From positions 15,530 through 79,529 of the forward strand of contig CAMLRS010000015.1 of assembly GCA_946482515.1 (NCBI GenBank): a stretch of DNA of 64,000 nucleotides, read 5' to 3'. This document shows positions 34,303 through 43,755 of the stretch, in pieces. Numbering within the stretch: position 1 is the first letter of the stretch; each line of letters opens with the position of its first letter. Made by a program: the position numbers and the translations under genes. Origin of the DNA: an uncultured Flavobacteriales bacterium (lineage in GTDB: Bacteria > Bacteroidota > Bacteroidia > Flavobacteriales > Crocinitomicaceae). The notes beneath the pieces are model-generated. The model ran no database searches and was not told the origin of the DNA. It saw only the letters and a program-made list of their open reading frames with translations.

Positions 34303-34826
34303 CCGGTTACCGTTTTCAGCAATTGGAATTTGCCTGGCCCGAGCAATTAACCGCCGGAACGTGGCTGTGGATCTGGAATGCAGATAAAATTCCGCCACAC
34401 CTGGCTGTTTCTATCGGCGACAGCTATTTCAGCCTTACATATAAGGATTGTGAGATCGCCAAAAGCGTGAAAGCGATGGTGCGCAAAGCCAAACGCGCAA
34501 AGATCCCGCTCGTGCTCGTCGACCTGTCTTCCAGTGAGCCGCAACGCGATTTCACAGCAATTTTTCAACAGTACGAAAGCGCTGCCAGCAACAAGGTAAC
34601 CTGTCTTACACCTATAAAACAAATTTTTGGCTTCCCGGAAACCATCGGTCAGCTGTCTGAGTTGTTAACAGAATTGGAACACACCGGAAAATTGTCGAAG
34701 GTTTTTGCATTACATTTGACAAGCGACTACCACGGAATCCCCACCTATTCGGTTTCCGATATTATGCAGCGCATAGAACAGTTACATGATGCTAACAGGT
34801 CAGAAAGTCCGATTGCGTCCCGTTGA
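34299..34826 (+). CDS. Conserved-looking protein of unknown function
   Basis: A 175-residue protein not recognised. It has no signal peptide or membrane segment. The start is rich in aromatic residues (FAWPEQLTAGTWLWIWNADK), a middle helix is basic (KSVKAMVRKAKRAKIP), and VLVDLSSSEPQRDF and the following helices suggest a small alpha/beta fold. It is tightly packed: ATGA overlap with dapF and a 41-base overlap with the acetyltransferase, which supports it being a real gene in this operon. Confidence 0.75.
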   Translation: MTGYRFQQLEFAWPEQLTAGTWLWIWNADKIPPHLAVSIGDSYFSLTYKDCEIAKSVKAMVRKAKRAKIPLVLVDLSSSEPQRDFTAIFQQYESAASNKVTCLTPIKQIFGFPETIGQLSELLTELEHTGKLSKVFALHLTSDYHGIPTYSVSDIMQRIEQLHDANRSESPIASR

Positions 34827-35313
34827 AAAGGAAGATGCCACCCGACTGCTGTTGTGGGAAAACGACCCGCGGCACTGGAAGGTAACTGGTACCGAAGTCC
34901 CTTTTTCCATGGACACGATCCTGGAGTACATTTCGCAGGCACAGCACATCCGTTCGCACGGACAATTGCGCCTGATGATCTGCCGTGTCGAAGACGAAGA
35001 GCCTGTGGGCACGATTGATCTGTACAATGCCGATTTCAAACACCTGCGCGCCGCAGTGGGCATCCTGATCGCCGAAGAAGCATCCCGCAAGAACGGTTAT
35101 GCGATCGAAGCGCTGGAGCTGGCCGAACAATACGCAACGCGGATCCTCGGATTCCACAACCTGTATTGTTCCGTTCACAGCGACAATGCAGCGAGCAGGT
35201 CATTATTTGAAAAGGCGGGCTACGAGCTGGTGGGAAGACGCAAGAACTGGTTCCTGGAAAACAAGGAATGGATTGACGAAATTTTATATCAGAAATGGCT
35301 GGAAAAAAAGTAA
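34786..35313 (+). CDS. GNAT family N-acetyltransferase
   Basis: A 175-residue acetyltransferase of the RimJ/RimL or SpeG type. LRPVEKEDATRLLLWENDP is the opening, AAVGILIAEEASRKNGYAIEAL the acetyl-CoA-binding region, and LYCSVHSDNAASRSLFEKAGY the characteristic C-terminal motif. Acceptor unknown: protein N-terminus, polyamine or antibiotic are possible. Overlaps of 41 bases with the gene before and 19 with mltG show it is in the same operon. Confidence 0.9.
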   Translation: MMLTGQKVRLRPVEKEDATRLLLWENDPRHWKVTGTEVPFSMDTILEYISQAQHIRSHGQLRLMICRVEDEEPVGTIDLYNADFKHLRAAVGILIAEEASRKNGYAIEALELAEQYATRILGFHNLYCSVHSDNAASRSLFEKAGYELVGRRKNWFLENKEWIDEILYQKWLEKK

Positions 35314-36368
35314 ACGGAAAGAAACGAACCGTACGCATGATGATCCTGGGCGTTGCAGTGGTCGGTTTGGCACTGGTAGCCTGGAAATGGGACAAAGTAA
35401 TGATGCTGTACTATGGCAGCACCAAAACCATCAACACGACTGAAAAGCAGATTGCAGTCGATAACCGTCTTTCGATCGAAGAAATAGCCGCTTTTTTCAA
35501 GAAAGAACAGTTGATTGACGACACTGAATCATTTCTTTATATAGCCAACCTTAAAGGATTGACAAGTAAAACATTGGAAGCTGGAATGTATGCCGTCCCG
35601 GCGAAGACTTCCTACCGCGATCTCTGCAACGCCATGTTGTCGGGAAGCATGGAAGTGGAAGTAGTTGTGACGTTCAATAATTGCAAAACCATCCACGACC
35701 TGGCCGTAAAAGTGAGTGAAAACCTCATGATCGACAGTACGGAGCTCGAGCAGTTTATCCTCGCTGATGCAACATTGAACAAATACGATTTCACCGTTGA
35801 AACCATTCCGGCGCTGTTTTTACCGAATTCCTACCGCATGTACTACGATACCGACAAAGAGCAGTTCGTGGAGCGCATGGCCGAAGAGTTCAAGAAATTC
35901 TGGACAGCCGATCGTCTGGCAAAACTGAAGGAAGTGGGGCTCAAATCGCCGTCACAGGCTGTAACGCTGGCGTCTATCGTTTACGGCGAGCAATCCAAAA
36001 ATGCTTCCGAATGGCCGATTATTGCCGGTTTGTACCTCAATCGCGTTCGTACAGGCATGAAGCTGCAATCCGACCCGACGTTCAAATTCTGCTGGGGCGA
36101 TCAGCTCGAAGGCGTTCAGCGTCTGACCTACGAACACCGCGCAAAAGATTGTCCTTACAATACCTACTTATACGCCGGTTTGCCTCCGGGACCGATTTCC
36201 ATGCCGCCAACAGGCGTGATCGATGCCGTGCTGAACCCGGATAAGAACAATTACCTCTATATGTGCGCACAGCCGAATTATGACGGCCTGCACAATTTTA
36301 CCCACGATTATGCCGTTCATGCCCGAAATGCCAAAGAATTCCAAAACTGGCTGGCAGCGCAACAATAA
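35295..36368 (+). CDS. mltG: Endolytic murein transglycosylase
   Basis: A 357-residue YceG/MltG. A short cytoplasmic basic segment precedes one membrane anchor (about residues 15-32). The catalytic core reads VTLASIVYGEQSKNASEWPI (ASIV-xx-E motif with the acid Glu), then IAGLYLNRVRTGMKLQSDPT and YAGLPPGPISMP. MltG cuts nascent glycan strands and sets their length. The gene continues the dapF run, which also supplies meso-DAP. Confidence 0.94.
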   Translation: MAGKKVNGKKRTVRMMILGVAVVGLALVAWKWDKVMMLYYGSTKTINTTEKQIAVDNRLSIEEIAAFFKKEQLIDDTESFLYIANLKGLTSKTLEAGMYAVPAKTSYRDLCNAMLSGSMEVEVVVTFNNCKTIHDLAVKVSENLMIDSTELEQFILADATLNKYDFTVETIPALFLPNSYRMYYDTDKEQFVERMAEEFKKFWTADRLAKLKEVGLKSPSQAVTLASIVYGEQSKNASEWPIIAGLYLNRVRTGMKLQSDPTFKFCWGDQLEGVQRLTYEHRAKDCPYNTYLYAGLPPGPISMPPTGVIDAVLNPDKNNYLYMCAQPNYDGLHNFTHDYAVHARNAKEFQNWLAAQQ

Positions 36369-36378
36369 CAACTAACTC

Positions 36379-37380
36379 ATGGATCGTCGTTCGTTTGTAA
36401 GAGCCGGAATGATCGGTGTGGCAGCCGGTGTCACCAAGCCTTTGTGGGGCGCAGCTCCGTTGGCCGAAATGCAGTCAGAGCCGGACAAATTCGTGGCCTA
36501 CATGCCGGTTATGGTTTCCACCTGGGAACACGGAATGGAAGCCAACAGGGCCGGCTGGGAAATCCTGAAAACCGGTGGCAGCTCACTCGACGCAGTGGAA
36601 GCCGGCGCGCGTGTGACGGAAGCTGATCGCAAAAACCGGAGCGTAGGTATCGGCGGAATGCCCGATCGTGAAGGACACGTAACGCTCGACGCCTGTATCA
36701 TGGATTGGGAATCGCGCTGCGGTTCGGTGGCTTACCTCGAAGGAATTGCCCACCCGGTGAGTGTAGCGCGTCATATCATGGAAAACACGCCACACGTGAT
36801 GCTCGTAGGTTCCGGCGCAAAGGAATACGCGCTGAAAAACAAATTTGACAAGATCCGCACACCGCTTCCTGAAGTCAAAAAGGAGTGGAAAAAGTGGAAA
36901 AAAGAACAAAATAAGCCCCAGCATCCCGAAATCAATCACGAAAACCACGATACCATCGGTTTATTGGCGATGGATAGCAATGGCCGTATCAGCGGAGCGT
37001 GTACGACATCCGGCTGGGCCTATAAATTACCGGGACGCGTGGGCGATTCACCGTTGATCGGAGCAGGATTGTTCATCGATCAGGAAGTAGGAGGCGCCGT
37101 TGCCACAGGATTGGGCGAAGCCATTATCCGTATCGCGGGAAGTCATACCGTGGTCGAATTGATGCGCCAGGGAATGACGCCACAGGAAGCCTGCCAGGAA
37201 GCGGTTGAACGCATTATCCGTAAACACAAAGACCTGACCGGTTTGCAATGCGGTTTCATCGCCATGGATACGCGTGGAAGAGTAGGTGCTTATTCGGTCT
37301 ACAGCGGATTCAACTACGCTTTGCGGAACAACCTCGACGAGCAGCTCATGGATGCTACTTACAATCGCGGCTGGGAATGA
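36379..37380 (+). CDS. Glycosylasparaginase / isoaspartyl peptidase family Ntn-hydrolase
   Basis: A 333-residue protein of the N4-(beta-N-acetylglucosaminyl)-L-asparaginase type. A twin-arginine-like start (RRSFVRAGMIGVAAGVTKP) suggests Tat export. NHDTIGLLAMD holds the nucleophile Thr192 released by self-cleavage after Asp191. GDSPLIGAGLFID and GGAVATGLGEAIIR are the substrate loops. It removes Asn-linked sugars or beta-aspartyl bonds. The neighbouring beta-mannosidase suggests a glycoprotein-degrading pair. Confidence 0.9.
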   Translation: MDRRSFVRAGMIGVAAGVTKPLWGAAPLAEMQSEPDKFVAYMPVMVSTWEHGMEANRAGWEILKTGGSSLDAVEAGARVTEADRKNRSVGIGGMPDREGHVTLDACIMDWESRCGSVAYLEGIAHPVSVARHIMENTPHVMLVGSGAKEYALKNKFDKIRTPLPEVKKEWKKWKKEQNKPQHPEINHENHDTIGLLAMDSNGRISGACTTSGWAYKLPGRVGDSPLIGAGLFIDQEVGGAVATGLGEAIIRIAGSHTVVELMRQGMTPQEACQEAVERIIRKHKDLTGLQCGFIAMDTRGRVGAYSVYSGFNYALRNNLDEQLMDATYNRGWE

Positions 37381-39851
37381 TGCGATTGCTCGTTTTTCTT
37401 TGCTGTATGAGTACGCTATCGGTTGTTGGACAGGTGCTCGAATGGCAGTTCAAACATCCCGTTTCGGGGAAATGGTTTAAACTGGGAGTAAGAGGATCGG
37501 TGCAGGAAGCTTTGGTGGAAGCCGGTGAATTACCGGATCCGTTCGTTGGAACGAATGAGAAGCTGTTCCAGTGGATCGAACGCTACAACTGGGAATTCAA
37601 ATCCGATTTCGTCCTTTCCGAAGCTGATTTTAAGAAAAACCGTATCGATCTGGAGCTCCCGAACGTCGATACTTACGCAAAAATCTACCTCAATAACAAG
37701 CTCATCGGTTCTACGGAAAACTGCTACGTCGTTTACCGTTTCGATGTAAAGAAATACGCCAAAGCAGGCAGGAATTCCATTCGCATGGTGTTTGAATCGC
37801 CGGTGGCTTACCAGAAAAAACACATGGCGGAAGTAGGCGTGATCCTGCCGTCGCCCAATGATTTAGGAGAAGTATCGGCAGCACCTTATTGCCGGAAACC
37901 GCAATACCAGTTCGGCTGGGACTGGGCGTTGCGCATGACCACGATCGGATTCTGGAATCCTGTGCAGGTAATCGCTTTTAACGACAACCGCGTGATCGGG
38001 AAGAACATCCGCACGCTGAGCGTCAACGAGCAGGAAGCCGTGGTGGAATTTACCCTGATCCTGCGCCATCCGACCACAGACACGCTGCTCTGGAAAAGCC
38101 AGTTTTACGGCGATGTGAAAGTGGTTCCGCAAAACGGGATCGTGAAGCGCATTGTGAAGGAGAAAAACCCACAATGCTGGTGGCCACGCGGACACGGCGA
38201 GCAACACCTGTATGCCGATACCTGGAATTTACAGCCGTTAACAGGAGGAAAGTACTTCCATCAGGATATTTATTTCGGTATCCGGACCACGGAGCTCATC
38301 ACGCAGCCCGACCAGTGGGGAACATCTTATATTGTTCGAATTAACGGGAAAGACATTTTCTGCAAAGGCGCCAATTACATTCCGCAGGATATTTTTCCTG
38401 CCCGGGTGAGCCATTTACAGATCCGGAATTACGTCAAACAGATGAAGGACGCCAATTTCAACATGGTGCGCATCTGGGGCGGTGGTTATTATCCGGATGA
38501 GGGCTTTTACGAGGCTTGTGACGAAGCCGGTATCATGGTCTGGCAGGATTTCATGTTCGCCTGTGCGATGTATCCCGGAAACAAGGAATTCATTGCGAAC
38601 GTGAAACAGGAATTCGCCCAGCAGATCCCGCGCATCGCTTCGCATCCTTCGGTAGTGCTGTTCAACGGGAATAACGAGGTGGATGTAGCCTGGAAAAACT
38701 GGGGTTTCATGGAAACCTACAAGCTTTCGAAGAAAGATTCGGTGCTTATTACCCAATACTACAACAAGCTGTTCAAGGAAGTGATCCCGGAAGCCGTCAG
38801 CGAATGGACGGATGTTCCGTATGTGCACACGTCGCCGCTGAGCAACTGGGGCAAAGACGAATATTTCAACCACGGGACGATGCATTACTGGGGCGTGTGG
38901 CACGGGAAAGATGCCATCGAGGATTTTGGCCGTAAAACCGGTCGTTTCAATGCCGAATACGGTTTTCAGTCGTTCCCGGAATACGCAACGTTGTCGTCGT
39001 TCAGCGATACCAGCCAGTGGGATTTGCTTTCGGAAGTCATGCGGCACCATCAGAAAAGCTACGTGGGCAATGGCATGATCGAAAAACACGCCAGCCTGTT
39101 GTACGGCAAAACCACTGATTTCAGGCGTTTCGTGTATTATTCACAGCTCACGCAGGCAACGGCCGTCAGCATGGCCATCAGCGGCCACCGCACCAACATG
39201 CCACGCTGCAGCGGAACGATCTTCTGGCAGCTGAACGATTGCTGGCCGGCACCGACGTGGTCGAGCATCGATTATTTCGGCAACTGGAAAGCACTGCAAT
39301 ACGCCGTGAAGCAGGATTTCCGCGATGTGGCCATCCTGGCCAAAACCGATACAATAGGGAAGGAGCGCTATTTCTTCGTTTCGGACCTCTACAAAGGCTT
39401 TGCGTGCAAAATTACCGCTGAGCTGTTCGATCTCGATGGCAAGCAGCTCGATACGTTTTCCTGTAACCTGGCGGTGATCAATCGTTCGGTGCAGGAAGTA
39501 TTCAAAACCGAATTGGCGCCGCACCGCCATTCCAATTACTTCATCCGTTTTCACTGGAACGCTGCCGATGGGTCAAAGCTCACGCGCGACTTCACCCACC
39601 TTTCCCAACCGGTACCATCGGCGACGAAAGGACAGGTGAAGCTCGAATTGCTGCAGGTTGATCCGCAAACCAAAACGGCTGTCATCCGCATCACCAATGA
39701 GGCTTTTGTGCAGCAGCTTTGGATCACTTCTGCTAAACAAGGCGTTCGCTTCGATCGGAACTTTATCGACCTGATCCCGGGCACGCACGATGTGAAGATT
39801 TCCTTTGAGAACTTGCCTGCGCTTTCTGACTTTGAGCTCATATGGCTTTAG
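37377..39851 (+). CDS. Beta-mannosidase, glycoside hydrolase family 2
   Basis: An 824-residue exported GH2 enzyme that removes terminal beta-mannose. MMRLLVFLCCMSTLSVVGQ is a signal peptide and gives the start; ATG overlaps the asparaginase stop (ATGATG). WNWALRMTT-type and FCKGANYIPQDIFPAR motifs, WGGGYYPDEGFYEACDEAGI, FNGNNEVD (acid/base Glu) and FNAEYGFQSFPEY (nucleophile Glu) are the GH2 mannosidase signatures. With the upstream glycosylasparaginase it could dismantle the core of N-glycans, an inference from linkage only. Confidence 0.93.
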   Translation: MMRLLVFLCCMSTLSVVGQVLEWQFKHPVSGKWFKLGVRGSVQEALVEAGELPDPFVGTNEKLFQWIERYNWEFKSDFVLSEADFKKNRIDLELPNVDTYAKIYLNNKLIGSTENCYVVYRFDVKKYAKAGRNSIRMVFESPVAYQKKHMAEVGVILPSPNDLGEVSAAPYCRKPQYQFGWDWALRMTTIGFWNPVQVIAFNDNRVIGKNIRTLSVNEQEAVVEFTLILRHPTTDTLLWKSQFYGDVKVVPQNGIVKRIVKEKNPQCWWPRGHGEQHLYADTWNLQPLTGGKYFHQDIYFGIRTTELITQPDQWGTSYIVRINGKDIFCKGANYIPQDIFPARVSHLQIRNYVKQMKDANFNMVRIWGGGYYPDEGFYEACDEAGIMVWQDFMFACAMYPGNKEFIANVKQEFAQQIPRIASHPSVVLFNGNNEVDVAWKNWGFMETYKLSKKDSVLITQYYNKLFKEVIPEAVSEWTDVPYVHTSPLSNWGKDEYFNHGTMHYWGVWHGKDAIEDFGRKTGRFNAEYGFQSFPEYATLSSFSDTSQWDLLSEVMRHHQKSYVGNGMIEKHASLLYGKTTDFRRFVYYSQLTQATAVSMAISGHRTNMPRCSGTIFWQLNDCWPAPTWSSIDYFGNWKALQYAVKQDFRDVAILAKTDTIGKERYFFVSDLYKGFACKITAELFDLDGKQLDTFSCNLAVINRSVQEVFKTELAPHRHSNYFIRFHWNAADGSKLTRDFTHLSQPVPSATKGQVKLELLQVDPQTKTAVIRITNEAFVQQLWITSAKQGVRFDRNFIDLIPGTHDVKISFENLPALSDFELIWL

Positions 39852-39929
39852 TTAATGCATAATTCAGAATGCAGAATGCACAATTTTTTTGGGTGTGAGA
39901 AGTCATAACTTTGCGTGGTCTCATCGTGC

Positions 39930-39958
39930 TCTGTCGAAGATCCGCCGAGGTAGACGGT
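39930..39958 (-). repeat. Inverted copy of the GATCTTCGACAG dispersed repeat
   Basis: The reverse complement carries CGGCGGATCTTCGACAG (39931-39947) preceded by ACCGTC, as at 21045-21076 and 22551-22581. It lies between the beta-mannosidase and MarR genes. Confidence 0.75.
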
Positions 39959-40008
39959 TAAAAAAAACATGAAAGAGTAGCTCCACAATTAAAAAATCAT
40001 CGTTATAT

Positions 40009-40039
40009 TTTGAATATATTACCTTGGTAATTAATTTTG
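40009..40039 (+). promoter_or_regulatory. marR promoter, near-perfect Bacteroidota consensus
   Basis: TTTG (40009-40012), 19 bases, then TAATTTTG (40032-40039) matches TTTG-N19-TAnnTTTG. The ATG at 40044 begins 4 bases after the box, so the transcript is probably leaderless or nearly so. Confidence 0.75.
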
Positions 40040-40043
40040 CACC

Positions 40044-40520
40044 ATGGAAATCGGTGAAATCATTCAGGCGAAGTTCAAATCCGTACAGCAGAAAGCGGTA
40101 GTGAATGTTCGCTATACGTCCAATTTTATCGGACAGTACCACAACAATTACATGGCGCAATTCGACTTGTCGATGCCACAGTTCAACATCCTGCGAATCC
40201 TGCGCGGATCGGGCAAGCCAATCAGTATCAATACCGTGAAAGAACGGATGATCGAGCGCTCGCCGAATACAACGCGACTGATGGACAAGCTCATCGAAAA
40301 AGGATTCATGGAACGCGTACGTTGTGATGCCGATCGCCGGGTGGTCTACGTTTCTATCACCGAAAACGGACTGAAGCTCCTGTCACAGATCGACATCGAC
40401 ATGGAAGATACGTCCATTTTTGCCCAGAACCTCTCCGATGCCGAAGCCGAGCAGCTCAGCCAGCTGCTGGATAAAATGCGTGGTGACTGCGCGCTAAAAT
40501 CCTGTTCTAAAGACGAATAG
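40044..40520 (+). CDS. MarR family transcriptional regulator
   Basis: A 158-residue winged-helix regulator. MPQFNILRILRGSGKPISI leads the wHTH, KERMIERSPNTTRLMDKLIEKGFM contains the recognition helix, and ERVRCDADRRVVYVSITENGL is the wing (DxRxxxxxLT-like). The flanking helices form the dimer domain. Ligand unknown. It is preceded by a strong promoter and followed by an OMP_b-brl receptor 148 bases on, which is a possible but untested target. Confidence 0.92.
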   Translation: MEIGEIIQAKFKSVQQKAVVNVRYTSNFIGQYHNNYMAQFDLSMPQFNILRILRGSGKPISINTVKERMIERSPNTTRLMDKLIEKGFMERVRCDADRRVVYVSITENGLKLLSQIDIDMEDTSIFAQNLSDAEAEQLSQLLDKMRGDCALKSCSKDE

Positions 40521-40633
40521 CCGGCGGTGCCGAAAATGATACTGATTTTGTGGAAAAAGAGCCCGGTTACGGATTAAACCAATTGCTCCGAGAGTGATCC
40601 AACACTCCGGAAACTCTATTTTTTGAACCCTGT

Positions 40634-40649
40634 CTGCCGTCTAAGGCAG
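40634..40649. repeat. CTGCC/GGCAG hairpin
   Basis: CTGCC-GTCTAA-GGCAG, 20 bases before the receptor gene start at 40669. Related palindromes occur at 17188-17209 and 49395-49410. Confidence 0.55.
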
Positions 40650-40668
40650 GCCCCAATTACTGAACATA

Positions 40669-43107
40669 ATGCGTTTGCTGCTTCTCCTTTTCCTGGTTAT
40701 CACCGTTGCAGCTTCGGCGCAGAAACCCGCCACCGCCATAGGCTCGATCGATGGGCAGGTATTCGACTCGCTGGCACGAACGCCATTGGAATATGTTTCT
40801 GTGGGAGTTTTCAATGCAGAAGACTCTGCTTTGGTGGCAGGTATTTTCACCGACGAAAAAGGACAGTTTGCGCTTTATGACCTGCCAGCCGGCAAATTTT
40901 ACCTCAAAGTCTATGCGGCGGGGTACAAAGACAAATTCATTTCAGGAGTTCAGCTTTCACGCGAGAAACCGTTGCGCAAGCTCGGAAATATTTCCCTGGC
41001 GCCCGAAGATGCCGAGGAGATAGATGAAGTAGTGGTGGTAGGCCAGAAAGACGTGTTGCAAACCGGGATCGATAAAAAAGTCTACAACGTGGGCGAAGAT
41101 ATTTCCGTACAGGGCGGTTCGGTCAACGATGTGCTCAACAATGTTCCTTCGGTGGAAATTGACCAGGATGGCAACATCAGCCTGCGCGGCGATGGCAATG
41201 TAACGATCCTCATCGACGGCCGCCCGAGCTCGTTGTCGGGTGGAAACGGCAAAAGCCTGCTTGAAGGCATTCCGGCAGCCAGTATCGAACGCATCGAGAT
41301 TGTGACCAATCCTTCAGCCAAATACGATCCGGACGGTACTTCGGGGATCATCAATATCGTTTTAAAGAAAAACATCAAGCGCGGACTCAATGGCCAGGTA
41401 AGTCTTTCCGGGGCTACGGGTAATGCTTACAATGGAGCGGTATCGTTGAGCATGCGGAATACGAAATTCAACGTGTTCGGAAATTACGCTTACGATTACC
41501 GCGAGAGCTACCGCAATATGTTCAGCGATCAGTGGGAAGTTTATCCGGATTCGACCGTTTACTTCCGTCAGCGCCGTTACGGGAATGATTTGCGTCAATC
41601 GCACACGCTGAACCTGGGGATGGATATCTACCTCAAGGACCGCAACACGCTTTCCTGGAACGTTTCGGGCAATACCGGCCGTCAATACAGAGAAGCGGAG
41701 CAAACGTATTTCCGCTACCGTTCCGAAACAGATACAATTGGCTTCTGGAACCGCGATTCACGCGATCCGGAACAAAACGGCAATCTCGATTTCGGTCTCA
41801 GCTACAACTGGGAGTTCAAAGACGAAAAAGGCTCGCTCGTATGGAACGCCTTTCAATCGCTGGGTGAGGAGGAAGACCAGGGCTATTACGACCAGCAGTT
41901 CACGATCCCGGCTGATTCGGCGGAAACACACCAGCGCCTGTTCGGACGAGAGCTGAATAACATTACGACAGCTTCGATGGACATGGTGCGTATTTTCAAT
42001 GGCAAGTGGCGCACCGAAAGTGGCTTGAAACTCATTCACCGCGATATGGCCGTGAATACGCATTCCGATGCGCGTGATGTCTTTGGCAATTACCAGCCCG
42101 ATACACTGGCATTTTTCGATTACGAATATACCGAGCGCATTTATTCGGCTTACGGAATTGTAGCGCGCGCTTACGAGAAAGTAAAGCTGCAGGCCGGTCT
42201 GCGTTTCGAGCAAAGCTTCCAGGAGCCGAACCTCGTTTCGAAGAATGAATCCTACAGCAATGATTATTTCAATGTGTTCCCTTCCGTACACGTGCGATAC
42301 ACACCATTTAAGAAAGGTGAATTTTCCATTGGCTACAGCAAGCGTATCAACCGTCCTTCGGCCAATAACCTGAATCCGTTTACCAGCTATGCCGATCCAT
42401 TCAACCTGCGTCGCGGTAACCCGGCCCTGAATCCGGAATACATTCACTCAATTGATATCGGCTACGAGCTCACGGGGAAAAAGTGGTCGCTCATGGTTTC
42501 GGCCTACCAGCGCTATTCCTTCGATGTGATTCAGCGTGTGAAGATCTTCTACCCGGATGGAACAGCTGCCGGAACCTTTGCGAATGTCGACAACAGCCGC
42601 AGCACAGGCGGAGAAATCGTCTTGCAGGCGCGTCCGCTTTCGATCTGGCGAAACACACTTTCGGTTAATGGAAACTACATCGTGTACCGCGATGAAAACT
42701 CATTGGCCGACTGGAACCGTCAGGGCTTCCAATGGGGCATGAAATTCACCAGCGCCGTTGAGCTGATGAAGAAAACGCTTGTTTTGCAGATGAATGCCCG
42801 CTACAATGCACCATCCGTTTCACCGCAGGGACGAATGAACCCGCGCGGATCGGTTGATTTTTCAGCAGATAAATCGCTGAAAGGCGGAAAGTGGGGCATA
42901 GGCATGCGCGTTTCGGATATCTTCAATACGCAAGGCTTCAGCTATGAAGTAGACCAGGGAGTGATTTTCCAGAATACGGAAGCGAAATGGCAAACGCGTC
43001 GTGTGTTCCTGAGCGTGCGCTACAAATTCGGTAAGACCGAGCTCACTGACCAGAAGAAACGACAGGATGATCCATCTGGCAATGGCGGCGGTGGATTTGA
43101 TTTCTAA
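40669..43107 (+). CDS. TonB-dependent-receptor-like outer membrane beta-barrel protein
   Basis: An 812-residue outer-membrane protein. Signal peptide MRLLLLLFLVITVAASAQ; carboxypeptidase-regulatory-like domain about 25-115 (GQVFDSLARTPLEYVSV); plug-like domain about 130-235 with VNDVLNNVPSVEIDQDGNIS and IERIEIVTNPSAKYDPDG; the rest is a beta-barrel (OMP_b-brl_3 type). The C-terminus ends in a Gly-rich tail with terminal Phe. No SusD partner is adjacent, so polysaccharide uptake is unlikely; the ligand is unknown. Confidence 0.9.
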   Translation: MRLLLLLFLVITVAASAQKPATAIGSIDGQVFDSLARTPLEYVSVGVFNAEDSALVAGIFTDEKGQFALYDLPAGKFYLKVYAAGYKDKFISGVQLSREKPLRKLGNISLAPEDAEEIDEVVVVGQKDVLQTGIDKKVYNVGEDISVQGGSVNDVLNNVPSVEIDQDGNISLRGDGNVTILIDGRPSSLSGGNGKSLLEGIPAASIERIEIVTNPSAKYDPDGTSGIINIVLKKNIKRGLNGQVSLSGATGNAYNGAVSLSMRNTKFNVFGNYAYDYRESYRNMFSDQWEVYPDSTVYFRQRRYGNDLRQSHTLNLGMDIYLKDRNTLSWNVSGNTGRQYREAEQTYFRYRSETDTIGFWNRDSRDPEQNGNLDFGLSYNWEFKDEKGSLVWNAFQSLGEEEDQGYYDQQFTIPADSAETHQRLFGRELNNITTASMDMVRIFNGKWRTESGLKLIHRDMAVNTHSDARDVFGNYQPDTLAFFDYEYTERIYSAYGIVARAYEKVKLQAGLRFEQSFQEPNLVSKNESYSNDYFNVFPSVHVRYTPFKKGEFSIGYSKRINRPSANNLNPFTSYADPFNLRRGNPALNPEYIHSIDIGYELTGKKWSLMVSAYQRYSFDVIQRVKIFYPDGTAAGTFANVDNSRSTGGEIVLQARPLSIWRNTLSVNGNYIVYRDENSLADWNRQGFQWGMKFTSAVELMKKTLVLQMNARYNAPSVSPQGRMNPRGSVDFSADKSLKGGKWGIGMRVSDIFNTQGFSYEVDQGVIFQNTEAKWQTRRVFLSVRYKFGKTELTDQKKRQDDPSGNGGGGFDF

Positions 43108-43755
43108 ATTATAATCTGCTGATGGGAAGATTAATTCGAACAAATTTCCACACATAACCGTTTGCGATAATTCGCTAATCTGCGGGAAAGCCCAACCCGA
43201 TTCTGTAACTGAATTCAAAAAGAAAAGGAACAGAAGCAGAAAATGAATGTTGTTTCTCTGCTGCTGTTCCCTGACGATCCGGTGATCGGGTGGTTGCTAT
43301 GACCGACCCTCGTTTAATGGGATAATTCGTTCTTTAATGTTTCTTCAGCATTGCTGACGGTTGTTGCGGGGCAAGGTGTTGTCCCAACCGCAGCAGCGCC
43401 ATATCGAAACGGTTTGTAATCGTCTTTTTTGGTGTCGGTTTAATACTGCGCGTTTTCATGATTGAAATCTTTTGAGAAAAGTTAAACAAGAATAATGCCT
43501 TTTTTGTGCGTTGTTGATTGGACGGGGCTTTTCGTTGATTCAACCTTTTCAGAACGGCATCAGAATTTTTTCAAAGTGAAAAAGAACGTTTCATTCGTTC
43601 TTAATTGTTTTAACATTTCGAGCGGAAGCTGATGAGATGGAAAATTGCGAACGGGCGGTTTTAGGGCACTCCAACAAATAGTTTCCGAAAGTTGCATCCA
43701 ATTGTTGTCATTTCCTTAAAAGAGCAGTACTTTTGTACCCCCTTTTACGCATTCT
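43108..43755. other. Long intergenic region, mostly featureless
   Basis: 648 bases between two plus-strand genes. One short minus-strand ORF is noted separately. At the right end TACTTTTG (43728-43735) is a good -7 box with TTG about 20 bases upstream, 20 bases before the helicase ATG. Nothing else recognised. Confidence 0.5.
43334..43459 (-). CDS. Possible small basic protein (41 residues)
   Basis: The ATG at 43459 gives a 41-residue peptide opening MKTRSIKPTPKKTITNRF, with a hydrophobic middle (MALLRLGQHLA) and a basic end (LKKH). A TAACTTTT element that nearly fits the -7 box lies just upstream. No homologue is recognised; chance is a real possibility. Confidence 0.3.
   Translation of the reverse strand: MKTRSIKPTPKKTITNRFDMALLRLGQHLAPQQPSAMLKKH

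Noticed and set aside
37248..37376. Upstream extension of the beta-mannosidase frame
   Set aside because: It overlaps the asparaginase in another frame and would place the signal peptide internally; the ATG at 37377 is better.
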